Source: Clostridia bacterium (GTDB lineage Bacteria > Bacillota > Clostridia > Lutisporales > Lutisporaceae). Taken from it: a stretch of DNA of 64,000 nucleotides. Where the stretch lies: contig DASPIR010000023.1 in NCBI GenBank assembly GCA_035628995.1, forward strand, positions 434,001 to 498,000, given 5' to 3'. Shown here piece by piece: positions 26,994 to 36,630 of the stretch. The position numbers and the translations under genes are program-made. The notes below the pieces were generated by a model. That model was not told the DNA's origin and searched no databases. It saw only the letters and a list, made by a program, of their open reading frames with translations. How positions within the stretch are numbered: the first letter of the stretch is position 1; each line of letters opens with the position of its first letter.

Positions 26994-27869
26994 TTATTCT
27001 ATATTTTGCACTTGTTCCCTTATCTTTTCGATTTCTGTTTTGATGTTTATTACGTTATTTAATATTCCTAAATCCGTAATTTTCGAGCCTATTGTATTTA
27101 CTTCCCTGTTCATTTCCTGAATGATAAAGTCCAGCTTCTTTCCAACAGATCCTTTGAAATTCAATGCTTTTCGCAGTTCTTCCATATGGCTCTCAAGCCT
27201 TACTATTTCTTCGTCAATGCCTGATTTATCAGCAAAAACTGCCACTTCTGTCAGAAGCCTGTTTTCATCAATTGGTATATCCTTTGTAAGTTCTTTTATT
27301 CTATCATATAGCTTGTTCTTGTATTCATCAACTATACTGTATGATTTTTCCTTGATGTTGGCTACAAAGCCTTTTACATACACAAGCTTTTCAAGAAGAT
27401 CGTTCTTAAGTCTTTCTCCTTCGCGCTGCCTCATTTCTACCAGTGCATTGAAGGCCATTTCCAAAGCTGGCTTTAGTATAAGCCACAGCTCATCCATATC
27501 CATCTCAACAGTCTCAAGAGCCATAATGTCAGGAAATCTTGTAAGCAGGGACAAACTTATGTCATCCCTGATCCCGAACATCTCCTTGAGAGTGTTAAGA
27601 GAATCAACATATGCCTTTGCCAGGTCCGTGTCCAGCTTCACCTGTGAATTCTGTCCGAAGGTGTTATAGTTTATGTATACATCAACCTTACCCCTGCTTA
27701 TCTTTTCGGTAACATACTCCCTTACCTTCTCTTCAAGTACTGACATAGCCCTTGGCATTCTGACAGATACGTCACTGTACCTATGATTGACAGACCTCAC
27801 ATCTACGGAAAATGTACTCGCACCCTGGCTAAATTCTCCTCTTCCAAAGCCCGTCATGCTCTTTATCAA
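26994..27869 (-). CDS. yicC: YicC/YloC family endoribonuclease
   Basis: A YicC-like RNase family protein. Members form hexameric clamps, and E. coli YicC promotes decay of the small RNA RyhB. The start is reassigned to TTG at 27869 because it gives [13 protein letters not shown], the family consensus start, with AAGG about 9 nt ahead. The frame also allows ATG at 27878. The DUF1732 C-terminus is visible: [19 protein letters not shown] and [21 protein letters not shown]. First gene of the yicC-thiN block; dapF lies 32 nt upstream on the same strand. Confidence 0.93.
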   Translation of the reverse strand: MIKSMTGFGRGEFSQGASTFSVDVRSVNHRYSDVSVRMPRAMSVLEEKVREYVTEKISRGKVDVYINYNTFGQNSQVKLDTDLAKAYVDSLNTLKEMFGIRDDISLSLLTRFPDIMALETVEMDMDELWLILKPALEMAFNALVEMRQREGERLKNDLLEKLVYVKGFVANIKEKSYSIVDEYKNKLYDRIKELTKDIPIDENRLLTEVAVFADKSGIDEEIVRLESHMEELRKALNFKGSVGKKLDFIIQEMNREVNTIGSKITDLGILNNVINIKTEIEKIREQVQNIE

Positions 27870-27901
27870 ATCTATCATCCTTCCGTCTTCTGTTAATTTT
27901 T

Positions 27902-28735
27902 TTACAGTTTATATACTCCCTCAAAAACCTCCACAGCCGGCCCCTCCATAAAAACGTCACCCTTATCCGGCCAGCTGATATTCAAGTCTCCGCCGCGCAG
28001 ATGCACAAGCACACTGTTATGCAGCAGTCCGTTTATTACTCCGGCTACTACGCTTGCACATGCCCCGGTTCCGCAGGCGTAAGTGTAGCCTGCCCCTCTT
28101 TCCCAGGTTCTAAGAGTAATCTCCCTATCGTTTATTATCCTGACAAAGTTCACATTTGTTTTTTTAGGAAAAAATTCACTGCTTTCTATTGCTTTTCCAT
28201 TCATTATAACAGCTTCATCCTCTAATTCATCAGTAAATACCACGGTATGCGGCACTCCCATAAGAAGGCTTGTTATTTTATATTCCCTTCTCCCTATGTT
28301 CACCTCATGTCCCACTATAGGGTCCTTTTCTATTGTACAGGGTATTCTCCCATTCTCAAAAATAGGCCTTCCCATATTTACCTTAATAGCATCAACGGTT
28401 CGGTCCTTTGTTATTATACCTGCTGTAAGTATTCCCGAGTCTGTTTCCACAATCATCTGATCCTTTTTTATACCTAGCTTTTCGTATGCAAATTTGGCGA
28501 AGCATCTTAAGCCATTTCCGCACATTCCTGCCCTACTGCCATCAGAGTTGTAAATAATCATTCTTATGTCAGCACAGCTGCTGTTTTCTGCCAATATCAA
28601 GCCATCAGCACCTATTCCGAAGAATCTCTGACACATTTTCTCGGCTAATTCAGCAGTTGCTTTTATGGAATTACTTCTGTTATCTACTAATACAAAGTCA
28701 TTACCAAGACCATGATATTTATAAAAGTTTACCAT
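27902..28735 (-). CDS. dapF: Diaminopimelate epimerase
   Basis: A cofactor-independent racemase that converts LL- to meso-diaminopimelate for lysine and peptidoglycan. The 277-residue protein starts MVNFYKYHGLGNDFVLVD. The two catalytic cysteines sit in GMCGNGLRCFAKF (residues ~71-83) and YACGTGACASVVAG (~216-229). SDGSRAG precedes the first. ATG after GCAGGAGGT. It is divergent from rqcH across a ~240-nt spacer. Confidence 0.97.
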   Translation of the reverse strand: MVNFYKYHGLGNDFVLVDNRSNSIKATAELAEKMCQRFFGIGADGLILAENSSCADIRMIIYNSDGSRAGMCGNGLRCFAKFAYEKLGIKKDQMIVETDSGILTAGIITKDRTVDAIKVNMGRPIFENGRIPCTIEKDPIVGHEVNIGRREYKITSLLMGVPHTVVFTDELEDEAVIMNGKAIESSEFFPKKTNVNFVRIINDREITLRTWERGAGYTYACGTGACASVVAGVINGLLHNSVLVHLRGGDLNISWPDKGDVFMEGPAVEVFEGVYKL

Positions 28736-28976
28736 AATACCTCCTGCATCATTATGCCTTCCCTGATTTATACTGTATTATATCATATAATTTCATAATT
28801 AAACATATATTACTCGCATTTTTTTAATTTACTTGATATATCTCTCATTTGCTATACTATGCATGGATTATCGGCTCCTTCTATTTACTGCAGTCATGAT
28901 ATTTGTGTGAATATAGTAAAAAAGCTTATTGAGTGCTATAATATATAAAGGTTTTCACACAAAGGAGGTGCATGAA

Positions 28977-30734
28977 ATGCCTTTTGACGGTTCAGTAGTT
29001 AACTCTATTGTCCATGAATTAAATGACAGGCTGGTAAATGGGAAGATTGATAAAGTGTATCAGCCGGAAAAAGATGAGCTGTTGATATCTGTACGGAGCT
29101 ATAAAGACACTCAGAAGCTGTTATTAAGCGCCAGCTCTACCTATCCCAAGGTGCACCTTACAGAGGAGAACAAATCCAATCCAACCGTAGCCCCTTCCTT
29201 CTGTATGCTTCTTAGAAAGCATCTCATAGGGGGTCGGATAATCGCTGTCAGGCAGCCGGAGTTTGAAAGAATAATAGAAATAGATATAGATTCTTTTGAT
29301 GAGTTGGGTTACAGCACACACAAAACACTTATCGCAGAAATAATGGGCAGGCACAGCAATATCATTTTCATCGACAAGCCCACAAAAAGGATTATAGACA
29401 GCATTAAAAGAGTCAGCTTTGAGATAAGCAGTGTAAGAGAGGTTCTTCCGGGCAGGGAATACGAGTATCCCCCTTCAGGTGAAAAAATGAGCCCTCTAGA
29501 TGTCCAAAAATCAGGCTTTCTGGAGGGAATTAAAAAAGTTCCGGTCAGCATAAAAGCAGAAAAATACCTAATAAACGCATATAATGGTATAAGCCCTGCA
29601 ATAGCAAGGGATATATGCTTGATAGCAGGGATTGACTCTGATATTGACTTGAAACAGTGCGATAATGATCTTTTAAATAGACTCTACGCAGCTTTTGCGG
29701 AATTTCAGCAAGCTGTTCTTAACGCTTCCTTCAGACCCAATATAGTATACAAGGAAGGCAAGGCTGCTGATTTTTCATGCTTTGAGCTCTATATACACAA
29801 GGGCTATGACAGGCAGGGGTTCGCAAGCATTAGTGAGACAGTTGAAAGATTCTATCACGAAAAAGATCTAAAGGACAGAATGAAGCAGAAGTCCGGCGAT
29901 ATTCATAAAATCATAACCAACAGGCTGGATCGCTGCCATAAGAAGCTAGAGATACTGAGTGGGGAGCTTCAGGAGGCTGCTGATTCAGAAAAGTATAAAA
30001 TATATGGTGACCTTATAATGTCCAATATATATGATCTGCAAAAGGGCCAGGAAAAAGCACGGCTCCAGAACTACTACTCTCCTGAGAGTGAATATATAGA
30101 GATCCCAATGGATGTCCAGCTTACACCTTCAGCTAACGCTCAGAGATACTACAAACACTATAACAAATCAAAAAATGCAATTAATAATATAAATGTTCAG
30201 ATAGAAGAAAACAAACAGGAGATAATGTACTTGGAGACCCAGCTTGATAACCTGGACAAATGCACTGAGGAGCTGGAAATCGAAGAAATCAGAAATGAGC
30301 TGGCTGAGCAAGGCTATGTAAAAGCAAAGAAAGCGGGAAAGAACAAAAAGGTCAAAGCCTCCAGTCCTATGCGCTTCATATCCTCAACAGGCTTCGAGAT
30401 ATATGTGGGAAAGAACAATGTCCAAAACGACTACCTCACCCTTAAATTCGCAGTTAACCAGGATGTATGGCTTCATACAAAGGATATACCAGGCTCACAT
30501 GTAATAATAAAAACCGAGGGTAAAGATGTGGATGATGCTACCCTTGAGGAAGCTGCCAACCTTGCCGCTTTTTACAGCAAGGGCAAGATGTCCTCTAAAG
30601 TGCCGGTAGACTACACACGAAGAAAGAATGTAAAAAAGCCGAGTGGTGCAAAACCCGGCATGGTGATTTATGAAAATAACTTCACTATATATATTACTCC
30701 TGATGAAGATAAGATTAACAATATGAAAAAGTAA
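28977..30734 (+). CDS. rqcH: Ribosome quality-control NFACT protein RqcH
   Basis: Recruits tRNA-Ala to stalled 50S subunits and adds C-terminal alanine tails. It was earlier called fibronectin-binding protein FbpA/YloA. The 585 residues begin MPFDGSVVNSIVHELND. NFACT-N runs to ~190 and contains EIMGRHSNIIFID. A helix-hairpin-helix region follows (~200-260), then a long coiled coil (~300-440). The NFACT-R/DUF814 C-terminus has WLHTKDIPGSHVII near 505, with the conserved DxPG motif. The ATG at 28977 is 6 nt from AGGAGGTG; the longer frame is discarded. A partner-type gene, ylmH, lies at 42.6 kb. Confidence 0.95.
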   Translation: MPFDGSVVNSIVHELNDRLVNGKIDKVYQPEKDELLISVRSYKDTQKLLLSASSTYPKVHLTEENKSNPTVAPSFCMLLRKHLIGGRIIAVRQPEFERIIEIDIDSFDELGYSTHKTLIAEIMGRHSNIIFIDKPTKRIIDSIKRVSFEISSVREVLPGREYEYPPSGEKMSPLDVQKSGFLEGIKKVPVSIKAEKYLINAYNGISPAIARDICLIAGIDSDIDLKQCDNDLLNRLYAAFAEFQQAVLNASFRPNIVYKEGKAADFSCFELYIHKGYDRQGFASISETVERFYHEKDLKDRMKQKSGDIHKIITNRLDRCHKKLEILSGELQEAADSEKYKIYGDLIMSNIYDLQKGQEKARLQNYYSPESEYIEIPMDVQLTPSANAQRYYKHYNKSKNAINNINVQIEENKQEIMYLETQLDNLDKCTEELEIEEIRNELAEQGYVKAKKAGKNKKVKASSPMRFISSTGFEIYVGKNNVQNDYLTLKFAVNQDVWLHTKDIPGSHVIIKTEGKDVDDATLEEAANLAAFYSKGKMSSKVPVDYTRRKNVKKPSGAKPGMVIYENNFTIYITPDEDKINNMKK

Positions 30735-30758
30735 AGCTGTTGGCTTAGGCCAACAGCT
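30735..30758. terminator. Convergent terminator hairpin
   Basis: AGCTGTTGG (30735-30743) pairs with CCAACAGCT (30750-30758) between two convergent genes. The T-runs on either side are weak. Confidence 0.6.
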
Positions 30759-30762
30759 TCTT

Positions 30763-31440
30763 CTATATGAACATTTTTCTATACTTAATAGCACTGCGGA
30801 GTAAAACTATGGAGCTTGCAAGCATTACTACGCTTAGTCCAATACAAGCTATTGCCAAGTTCTGGGTAAACTCTATAGAGAAACCATAAGATTGCGCAAG
30901 CTGAGCTACAAAGGTGTCGAAGGTGCCTGTAGTCAGAGTTAAAACTGCATTCCTTATCCACACAACTGCAACCAGTATAGCCATAGGAACTACTGCCATT
31001 CCCATGTAAAGACCGTTCAATACTCTTTTCTTCATACCCTTCAATCCCATGTAAATTGGAATAGCAAATAAAATGGGCATTACGAAGGAAAAATACTGAG
31101 GTGCCAATACAAAAAATAACATACAGGTCAGCAGGAATGACTTCAATATAGTATTCAGTGGTTGTAAGTTGCCCTTAAAATCATAAGTAGCTGCTCCGCA
31201 ATATCTCAGGTAGTACTCTACCTTTTTTTCTTGCTTAATATTGGATTCCTTCATAAGCTCTCTGCCTTTGTTCTTAAGGCTTTCATAAATCTCATCCATA
31301 GCTTCGGGAATCTCAAGTGTATTATATTCATTTATAATTGCTGTAATACTTTTTTCAAACTTTTCTTTCTTTCTACCGGAATATGTTTTATTTGTTTTTT
31401 TGCTTAATTCCTCTAGAACTGCAATCAAGTCCTTTTCCAT
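30763..31440 (-). CDS. Uncharacterised membrane protein with helical N-terminus
   Basis: I do not recognise this 225-residue protein. Residues 1-85 are charged and helical, predicted cytoplasmic. The rest has hydrophobic helices at about 100-118, 120-138, 145-168 and 195-218. A short loop after the third contains TLTTGTFDTFVAQLAQSYG. The ATG is preceded by GGAGG, 6 nt away. That ribosome binding site directly follows the T-run of a terminator behind the NSS/MetS genes, so any expression from the transporter operon depends on readthrough. No enzyme or transporter motif is seen. Confidence 0.8.
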   Translation of the reverse strand: MEKDLIAVLEELSKKTNKTYSGRKKEKFEKSITAIINEYNTLEIPEAMDEIYESLKNKGRELMKESNIKQEKKVEYYLRYCGAATYDFKGNLQPLNTILKSFLLTCMLFFVLAPQYFSFVMPILFAIPIYMGLKGMKKRVLNGLYMGMAVVPMAILVAVVWIRNAVLTLTTGTFDTFVAQLAQSYGFSIEFTQNLAIACIGLSVVMLASSIVLLRSAIKYRKMFI

Positions 31441-31451
31441 GTGTTACCTCC

Positions 31452-31480
31452 AAAAAAACCCCCACCTTTGGAGTGGGGGT
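31452..31480 (-). terminator. Terminator after the NSS transporter genes
   Basis: CCCCCAC (31459-31465) pairs with GTGGGGG (31473-31479), followed on the minus strand by seven T. It lies 5 nt after the stop of the small subunit gene. Confidence 0.85.
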
Positions 31481-31485
31481 TATTT

Positions 31486-31587
31486 TTAATTCTTGCTATG
31501 TTTTAGTAATGCGCTGAGGGAAACTGCAATTGTTGCAATTATAATGCCCCAAGCCAAAACCATAAAAACCAATGCTCCACCTGACAT
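31486..31587 (-). CDS. MetS-like small subunit of NSS transporter
   Basis: A 33-residue single-helix peptide read directly from the sequence: MSGGALVFMVLAWGIIIATI followed by a short basic tail. Sequence and position match the MetS family of tiny subunits that accompany some bacterial neurotransmitter:sodium symporters, as in the methionine/alanine transporter MetPS of Corynebacterium. The ATG has AAGGAGGG with ~6-nt spacing and begins 13 nt after the transporter gene. The same operon ends at a strong terminator. Confidence is high that it is translated. The role in transport is inferred from the family. Confidence 0.88.
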   Translation of the reverse strand: MSGGALVFMVLAWGIIIATIAVSLSALLKHSKN

Positions 31588-31600
31588 ATAAATTCCCTCC

Positions 31601-33181
31601 TTACTTTCTTATAGATACTTGACCGCTTTCTAATTCTACTGCGTATTTGTCCTTAATAGTCTTGTATGCCTGAACAAATCCGAATATCAATACCACAACC
31701 ATTACAAGTCTTGCTCCCTGAACCCAAGGAATAAGAACTGGAGTTGCGGCAACGAAGTCTGGTACTAATTTAAAGTAACCAGCTTGGAAATTCTTTACTG
31801 TTGACCCAAAAAGAAGTATTATGATTGATACTGGTGTCAAGAACTGTATGAAACCTTTGTAGAACCAATCAGGAAGCTTCCAATAGCTGCCATTATTGAT
31901 TTCTCCCAATGCATTCTTGCCATTCAACCATCCAACAACTATAGCCTCAAGTCCTCCAAGTACAACAAGTAGGTAAGTACCTACCCAGTTATCTAATTCT
32001 GAGAAGTATGCGAGGTCTGCAGTCTTTGTAAGGATTGGTTCCAAGGCTACTGGAAGACCAACTACTATATAGAGGAAGAATACAAGTAAAGAAGCTTTCT
32101 TCTTTGCCATTCCAAAGCTTTCTTCCAACAATGATACTATGTAGTTATACATAGCAACTGCAGAAGTTATACCGGCAAATGCAAGAAGTAAGAACCAGAA
32201 AGCGCCCATCAACTGTCCGCCTCCCATTGCTCTGAAGATGTTCGGCAGTGATATGAAGGATAAACCTATACTTGCCTGTAACCCTGCTTCTCCAAGGTAT
32301 GTATAAGCTATCGGGATAGCTATTGTGCCGCCCATGATAACTTCGGCAGCTTCATTAAGACCTATTGTAGCAATACTTGATACTACTATATCATCGTCCG
32401 GCTTCAAGTATGAAGCGTAGTTACAAATGATGCCCATACCAAGTGACAGTGTGAAGAATATCTGTCCTGCTGCTGCAAGTGCTGAGTTCCAGTTCAAGTC
32501 AGCCCATCTTGGAGACCAGATAAAGTCAAGTCCTTTGATAGGAGACCAGTCTGGATTAACTGGTGTACCAAGTGTCAAGGTTCTTACTATAAGTATAGCA
32601 CCAAATACATAAATTAGCGGCATCATGAACTTTGCAATAACCTCGATACCCTTTTGGATACCACCTGCTACTCCAAAATACAATATTCCAAGAGCCACTA
32701 TCCAGAATGTGAATACCAATACTGGCGACTGAATATAGTTAACAAAGAATTCACCTGTGCTAACTGCTGGATCCATGTAGCCACCTGACAGTGACATAAA
32801 TGCATAACCAAGTGTCCACCCAATTATATGGTTGTAATAACTGTTAACCAGCACTGTAACACCAAGTGCTATAGCACCCGCAAAGCCACCTAGTATTGCA
32901 GCTGTTTTTGGCTTTATGCCTTCTCTAGCCTGTAGGTATACCATCGGACCTAAGCTTCCATGACCATACTTGCCGCCGTACCTTCCAAGACTCCACTCAA
33001 CAAACATCAAAGGAATACCCATAAGAATAAGTGCACCGAAATATGGAATCATGAATGAACCGCCACCGTTTTTAGCCGCTGTGTATGGATACCTCCAGAA
33101 GTTTCCAAGACCAACAGCATTACCGGCCATAGCTAAGATAAGACCAAGTTTACTTCCCCAGTTCTCTCTTTTTTCTGACAT
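31601..33181 (-). CDS. Neurotransmitter:sodium symporter (NSS) family transporter
   Basis: A 526-residue Na+-coupled amino-acid symporter of the NSS (LeuT) superfamily. The hallmark WGSKLGLILAMAGNAVGLGNFWRYPYTAAKNGGG in TM1 (residues ~8-41) contains the unwound Na+/substrate site. IPYFGALILMGIPLMFVEWSLGR follows. About twelve hydrophobic helices are visible, ending with a basic tail. The substrate cannot be read. With a MetS-type small subunit next door, methionine/alanine or other hydrophobic amino acids are plausible. The ATG follows AAGGAGG. The spacer to pyrE is AT-rich, with no feature seen. Confidence 0.93.
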   Translation of the reverse strand: MSEKRENWGSKLGLILAMAGNAVGLGNFWRYPYTAAKNGGGSFMIPYFGALILMGIPLMFVEWSLGRYGGKYGHGSLGPMVYLQAREGIKPKTAAILGGFAGAIALGVTVLVNSYYNHIIGWTLGYAFMSLSGGYMDPAVSTGEFFVNYIQSPVLVFTFWIVALGILYFGVAGGIQKGIEVIAKFMMPLIYVFGAILIVRTLTLGTPVNPDWSPIKGLDFIWSPRWADLNWNSALAAAGQIFFTLSLGMGIICNYASYLKPDDDIVVSSIATIGLNEAAEVIMGGTIAIPIAYTYLGEAGLQASIGLSFISLPNIFRAMGGGQLMGAFWFLLLAFAGITSAVAMYNYIVSLLEESFGMAKKKASLLVFFLYIVVGLPVALEPILTKTADLAYFSELDNWVGTYLLVVLGGLEAIVVGWLNGKNALGEINNGSYWKLPDWFYKGFIQFLTPVSIIILLFGSTVKNFQAGYFKLVPDFVAATPVLIPWVQGARLVMVVVLIFGFVQAYKTIKDKYAVELESGQVSIRK

Positions 33182-33416
33182 TAATTATACCTCCTTTTTG
33201 TTGTATTTATTATATAATACATAGATTTTTCATATAATTCAATAATCATTGTAAAATATTTAATTAAATATTAGCAAAATTTCGAACTTTTCATACTGGT
33301 TAATCCTCATATCCATTGATATTTCAGGGTGTGTAGGGTTTTATTGTTAAAATTATATTTTAAAATTTTTTTAAAATTTTATGAACAATAATTCACAAAT
33401 TGATAAATTTTACGTT

Positions 33417-33995
33417 TTATTTTAAATTTCTGCTTCCAGGTTTTACCGCAACTGATCCGGATTTACACATCGGACATTCTTCTGGGTCGAAGGTATCTAT
33501 ATCTATTTTCACTGCACTCTTAAAGGGCACATCAAAAAGAGCTTTACCTCCACTTCTGTCGACTACACTTGCTACACCTACCACTTCTCCTCCTACTGCA
33601 CGAACTACATTAATTACTTCCTTCACCGAACCTCCGGTTGTGATTACATCCTCTACCACCAGCACTCTTGCACCAGGATTTATTTCAAAACCTCTTCTCA
33701 AGGTCATAGCTCCATTTTCCCTCTCAGCAAAAAGTGCCCTTACTTCAAGCTGCCTTGCCACTTCATATGCCAGTATTATGCCCCCCACTGCAGGACCGAT
33801 TACTATATCAATATCATACTCTTCATATTTTTCTGCCAAATCCTTGGATATTTCTGCACTCATGTCAGGATGCTGGAATATCTTTGCACACTGCATGTAT
33901 TTATTGCTGTGCTTTCCGGAAGTGAGCAGGAAATGTCCTGACTGCAGTACACCTGATTTTTCAAGTATTTCATTCATCTTTTTTTTGTTAAGCAT
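33417..33995 (-). CDS. pyrE: Orotate phosphoribosyltransferase
   Basis: Adds orotate to PRPP, giving OMP, the fifth step of UMP synthesis. The 192 residues show [15 protein letters not shown] near 25-39, [15 protein letters not shown] near 65-80, and the PRPP-binding [18 protein letters not shown] near 114-131. A CPMC motif near the C-terminus marks the Clostridia/Thermus-like PyrE type. It is the last gene of the pyrR-C-F-K-D-E operon, 20 nt after pyrD. No clear terminator is seen, only AT-rich sequence. Confidence 0.96.
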   Translation of the reverse strand: MLNKKKMNEILEKSGVLQSGHFLLTSGKHSNKYMQCAKIFQHPDMSAEISKDLAEKYEEYDIDIVIGPAVGGIILAYEVARQLEVRALFAERENGAMTLRRGFEINPGARVLVVEDVITTGGSVKEVINVVRAVGGEVVGVASVVDRSGGKALFDVPFKSAVKIDIDTFDPEECPMCKSGSVAVKPGSRNLK

Positions 33996-34015
33996 TTATT
34001 ATCTCCTCCATTAAC

Positions 34016-34918
34016 TTAAATTATATTCCCTTTTAACTCATGTATGCTGTTAAATTTATTTTTAACAAGATATTGTTCAAGCCCATCGCATATTTCAAGC
34101 GGTGCATAGGGGTTCACAAAGTTTGCAGTCCCTATGGATATGGCATCAGCGCCTGCTAGAATGAATTCTACGGCATCCTGCCAGCTGCTTATACCTCCCA
34201 TTCCAATTATAGGTATTTTGACAGCTTGGGATACCTGCCATACCATTCTGACAGCCACCGGCTTCACCGCAGGTCCGGAAAGTCCGCCTACAACATTTGC
34301 CAGCACAGGCTTTCTGGTATTTATATCTATTGCCATGCCCAGCAATGTATTAATTAGTGATACCGCGTCAGCTCCGCCCTCCTGGGCAGCCGCTGCGATT
34401 TCCTTTATGTCGGTGACATTGGGGGACAGCTTTACTATTAGCGGAACCTTGCTGCATTCCTTTACCTTTCTGGTAATATTATACACAGAATCGCACTTGG
34501 TTCCAAAGGCAGCCCCACCTTCCTTCACATTGGGACAGGAGATATTCAGCTCTATTCCATCTACACGGTTTCCCAGGCGTTCGGTCATTCTGCAGTATTC
34601 TGCCACAGTGTTTCCAGCTATATTTGCAATAACTGCCACATCATACTGACGCAGGAAGGGAAGCTCCTTGTCAAGGAAGTATTCCACCCCGGGATTCTGT
34701 AGGCCTACGCTATTAAGCATGCCTGCTGGAGTTTCTGCTATCCTTGGGGGTTTATTCCCCTCTCGAGGTTCTAGGGTAAGCCCCTTTACAACAATTCCTC
34801 CAAGCTTGCTGAGATCATAAAACTTTGCATACTCCCTGCCAAAGCCAAAGGTTCCTGATGCTGTGATCACTGGATTCTTTAATTTGATGCCTGCAATATC
34901 CACTCGCATATCAGTCAT
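34016..34918 (-). CDS. pyrD: Dihydroorotate dehydrogenase B, catalytic subunit
   Basis: Class 1B FMN enzyme that oxidises dihydroorotate. It works with PyrK to pass electrons to NAD+. The 300 residues show [14 protein letters not shown] near 20, [10 protein letters not shown] near 65, and [13 protein letters not shown] near 125-137 with the class 1 catalytic Cys. [20 protein letters not shown] lies near 240. I start at ATG 34918, 7 nt after GGAGGTG, overlapping the end of pyrK by 8 nt, so the two subunits are translationally coupled. Confidence 0.96.
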   Translation of the reverse strand: MTDMRVDIAGIKLKNPVITASGTFGFGREYAKFYDLSKLGGIVVKGLTLEPREGNKPPRIAETPAGMLNSVGLQNPGVEYFLDKELPFLRQYDVAVIANIAGNTVAEYCRMTERLGNRVDGIELNISCPNVKEGGAAFGTKCDSVYNITRKVKECSKVPLIVKLSPNVTDIKEIAAAAQEGGADAVSLINTLLGMAIDINTRKPVLANVVGGLSGPAVKPVAVRMVWQVSQAVKIPIIGMGGISSWQDAVEFILAGADAISIGTANFVNPYAPLEICDGLEQYLVKNKFNSIHELKGNII

Positions 34919-35687
34919 TAAAATCCACCTCCGATGCATCAAATACAGGCCCGTCAGTACATACCTTCTTATAGTGCCATGAATCCCCTTCTTTTATTTT
35001 ACATGCACAGACGAGGCACGCTCCAATTCCACAGCCCATCCTTTCCTCTATGGATACAAAGCACTGTACAGATTTACTCTCACAGAGCTCCTTCACCTTT
35101 TTCATCATTGCCTTTGGTCCACAGGTATAAACTACTTCGTATTTATCTATAGCCTTAAGAATATCTGTTACGTAACCCTTGCTTCCCATACTTCCATCCT
35201 CAGTTGCGATATGAAGCTCCTTGCATGCTGATTTGTATTCGGCTAGCTTAAATGTACTGCATTTGAACCCTAAATAAGCATCACAATCATCAAGGCTGTA
35301 AGCCAGTTCCAATAAAGGAGCCACCCCCATTCCACCTCCAACAACGGCGCACTTTTTACCAGTGAAAACAGGGAAGCCATTACCGAAAGGCCCCATTATA
35401 TCAATTTCTGCGCTTGGTTTAAAGGCTGCCATTTCTTTTGTACCTCTTCCAAGGATTTGATATACCAAGGATATATAGCCCTTGTCTTTGATTACCCTGC
35501 TTATACTTACAGGCCTTCTTAAAAGTGGGTCCATACCCCTATTTGTCTTTATATGCAGGAATTGCCCCGGCTTAGCCTCCTGCGCTATTTCCGGGCACTC
35601 AACCACTATTTCAAATATATTCTGACACAGCTCTACGTTCTCTACTACTTTGCATATGTGCTGCACAGTCTTTTCAACTCCTACCAT
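34911..35687 (-). CDS. pyrK: Dihydroorotate dehydrogenase B, electron transfer subunit
   Basis: An FAD/[2Fe-2S] ferredoxin-reductase-like subunit that lets PyrD use NAD+. The 258 residues show the FAD-binding [13 protein letters not shown] near 52-64, GPFGNGFPV and [15 protein letters not shown] near 108-125, and [16 protein letters not shown] near 198. The cluster-binding cysteines lie in [16 protein letters not shown] near 221-236. It begins within the last 7 nt of pyrF and overlaps pyrD. The ribosome binding site is weak (GGGAAA), consistent with coupling. Confidence 0.95.
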   Translation of the reverse strand: MVGVEKTVQHICKVVENVELCQNIFEIVVECPEIAQEAKPGQFLHIKTNRGMDPLLRRPVSISRVIKDKGYISLVYQILGRGTKEMAAFKPSAEIDIMGPFGNGFPVFTGKKCAVVGGGMGVAPLLELAYSLDDCDAYLGFKCSTFKLAEYKSACKELHIATEDGSMGSKGYVTDILKAIDKYEVVYTCGPKAMMKKVKELCESKSVQCFVSIEERMGCGIGACLVCACKIKEGDSWHYKKVCTDGPVFDASEVDFND

Positions 35688-36619
35688 GCTATTTTCCCGG
35701 CTTTCACAAGCTCTTTATTTATATCATTCCTCATGGCAATTGCAGCCTCTCTGGCCGCCAATCCGAATTCTCTTTCACTGAATCTTCCCTTATACGCTTC
35801 GTTCTTATAGGCTGCTATAATCCCTCTTGAGGAATTTACGATGGCTCCAAGTCCATCCTCATTAAAACAAACCGCCACGTCCTCTGCAGTACCCCCCTGT
35901 GCTCCATAGCCGGGCACCAGAAAGTATACCTTCTTCATTATTTCCCTAAGCCTCATGCCATCACTTTTGAAGGTCGCTCCAACGACAGCCCCAATTGAGC
36001 TGTAGCCGTATTTTCCTATAAGGCTTTCCCCAAGCCTTACTACCAGATCTGCCACATGCTCATAAATCTTCTTACCTTCTGCTTCTAGGTCCTGTATATC
36101 TGCAGAAGACTTATTGGAGGTTTTAACAAGTACATAGATACCCTTTCCGTTTTTCTCACAATCCTTTACAAAGGGCATAATTGAGTCTGTACCCAAGTAA
36201 GGGTTTATAGTTATGCAATCGGTTTCCACCGACCACTCATTATTGCCCAGATAAAAATCCGAATAGGCTTCAGCGGTGGAGCCTATATCGCCTCTTTTTA
36301 CATCTCCCACCACCAGCAAACCTTTTGTTTTTGCATATTCACAGGTTTTCATATAACATTCGAATCCAGCCGTGCCATACTGCTCATAAAACGCTATTTG
36401 CGGTTTTACTGCGGGTACTATGTCGTAGACACTATCTATTATCTCTTTGTTGAACCTGAAAAATGCTTCAGCAGCCACCAAGTCGCTTCTACCAGCTGAC
36501 ACCCCGGCATTAACCTCGTTTAAAATATGCTTTGGAACATAGTCAAGCCTTGGGTCCAGACCCACAACTGTGTGATTTTGACATTTTATGACCTTTTCAA
36601 TCAGTTTATCTGTGAACAA
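35681..36619 (-). CDS. pyrF: Orotidine 5'-phosphate decarboxylase
   Basis: Decarboxylates OMP to UMP. At 312 residues it is the longer PyrF subfamily found in Clostridia and Actinobacteria. VGLDPRLDYVPKHIL lies near 19-33. The catalytic GLLVVGDVKRGDIGSTA near 95-111 holds the Lys-Asp pair. FLVPGYGAQGGTAEDVA lies near 240. The start codon is TTG at 36619, with GGAGGG and 7-nt spacing. It overlaps pyrK by 7 nt and follows pyrC by 11 nt. Confidence 0.96.
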   Translation of the reverse strand: MFTDKLIEKVIKCQNHTVVGLDPRLDYVPKHILNEVNAGVSAGRSDLVAAEAFFRFNKEIIDSVYDIVPAVKPQIAFYEQYGTAGFECYMKTCEYAKTKGLLVVGDVKRGDIGSTAEAYSDFYLGNNEWSVETDCITINPYLGTDSIMPFVKDCEKNGKGIYVLVKTSNKSSADIQDLEAEGKKIYEHVADLVVRLGESLIGKYGYSSIGAVVGATFKSDGMRLREIMKKVYFLVPGYGAQGGTAEDVAVCFNEDGLGAIVNSSRGIIAAYKNEAYKGRFSEREFGLAAREAAIAMRNDINKELVKAGKIAW

Positions 36620-36630
36620 GCAAATCCCTC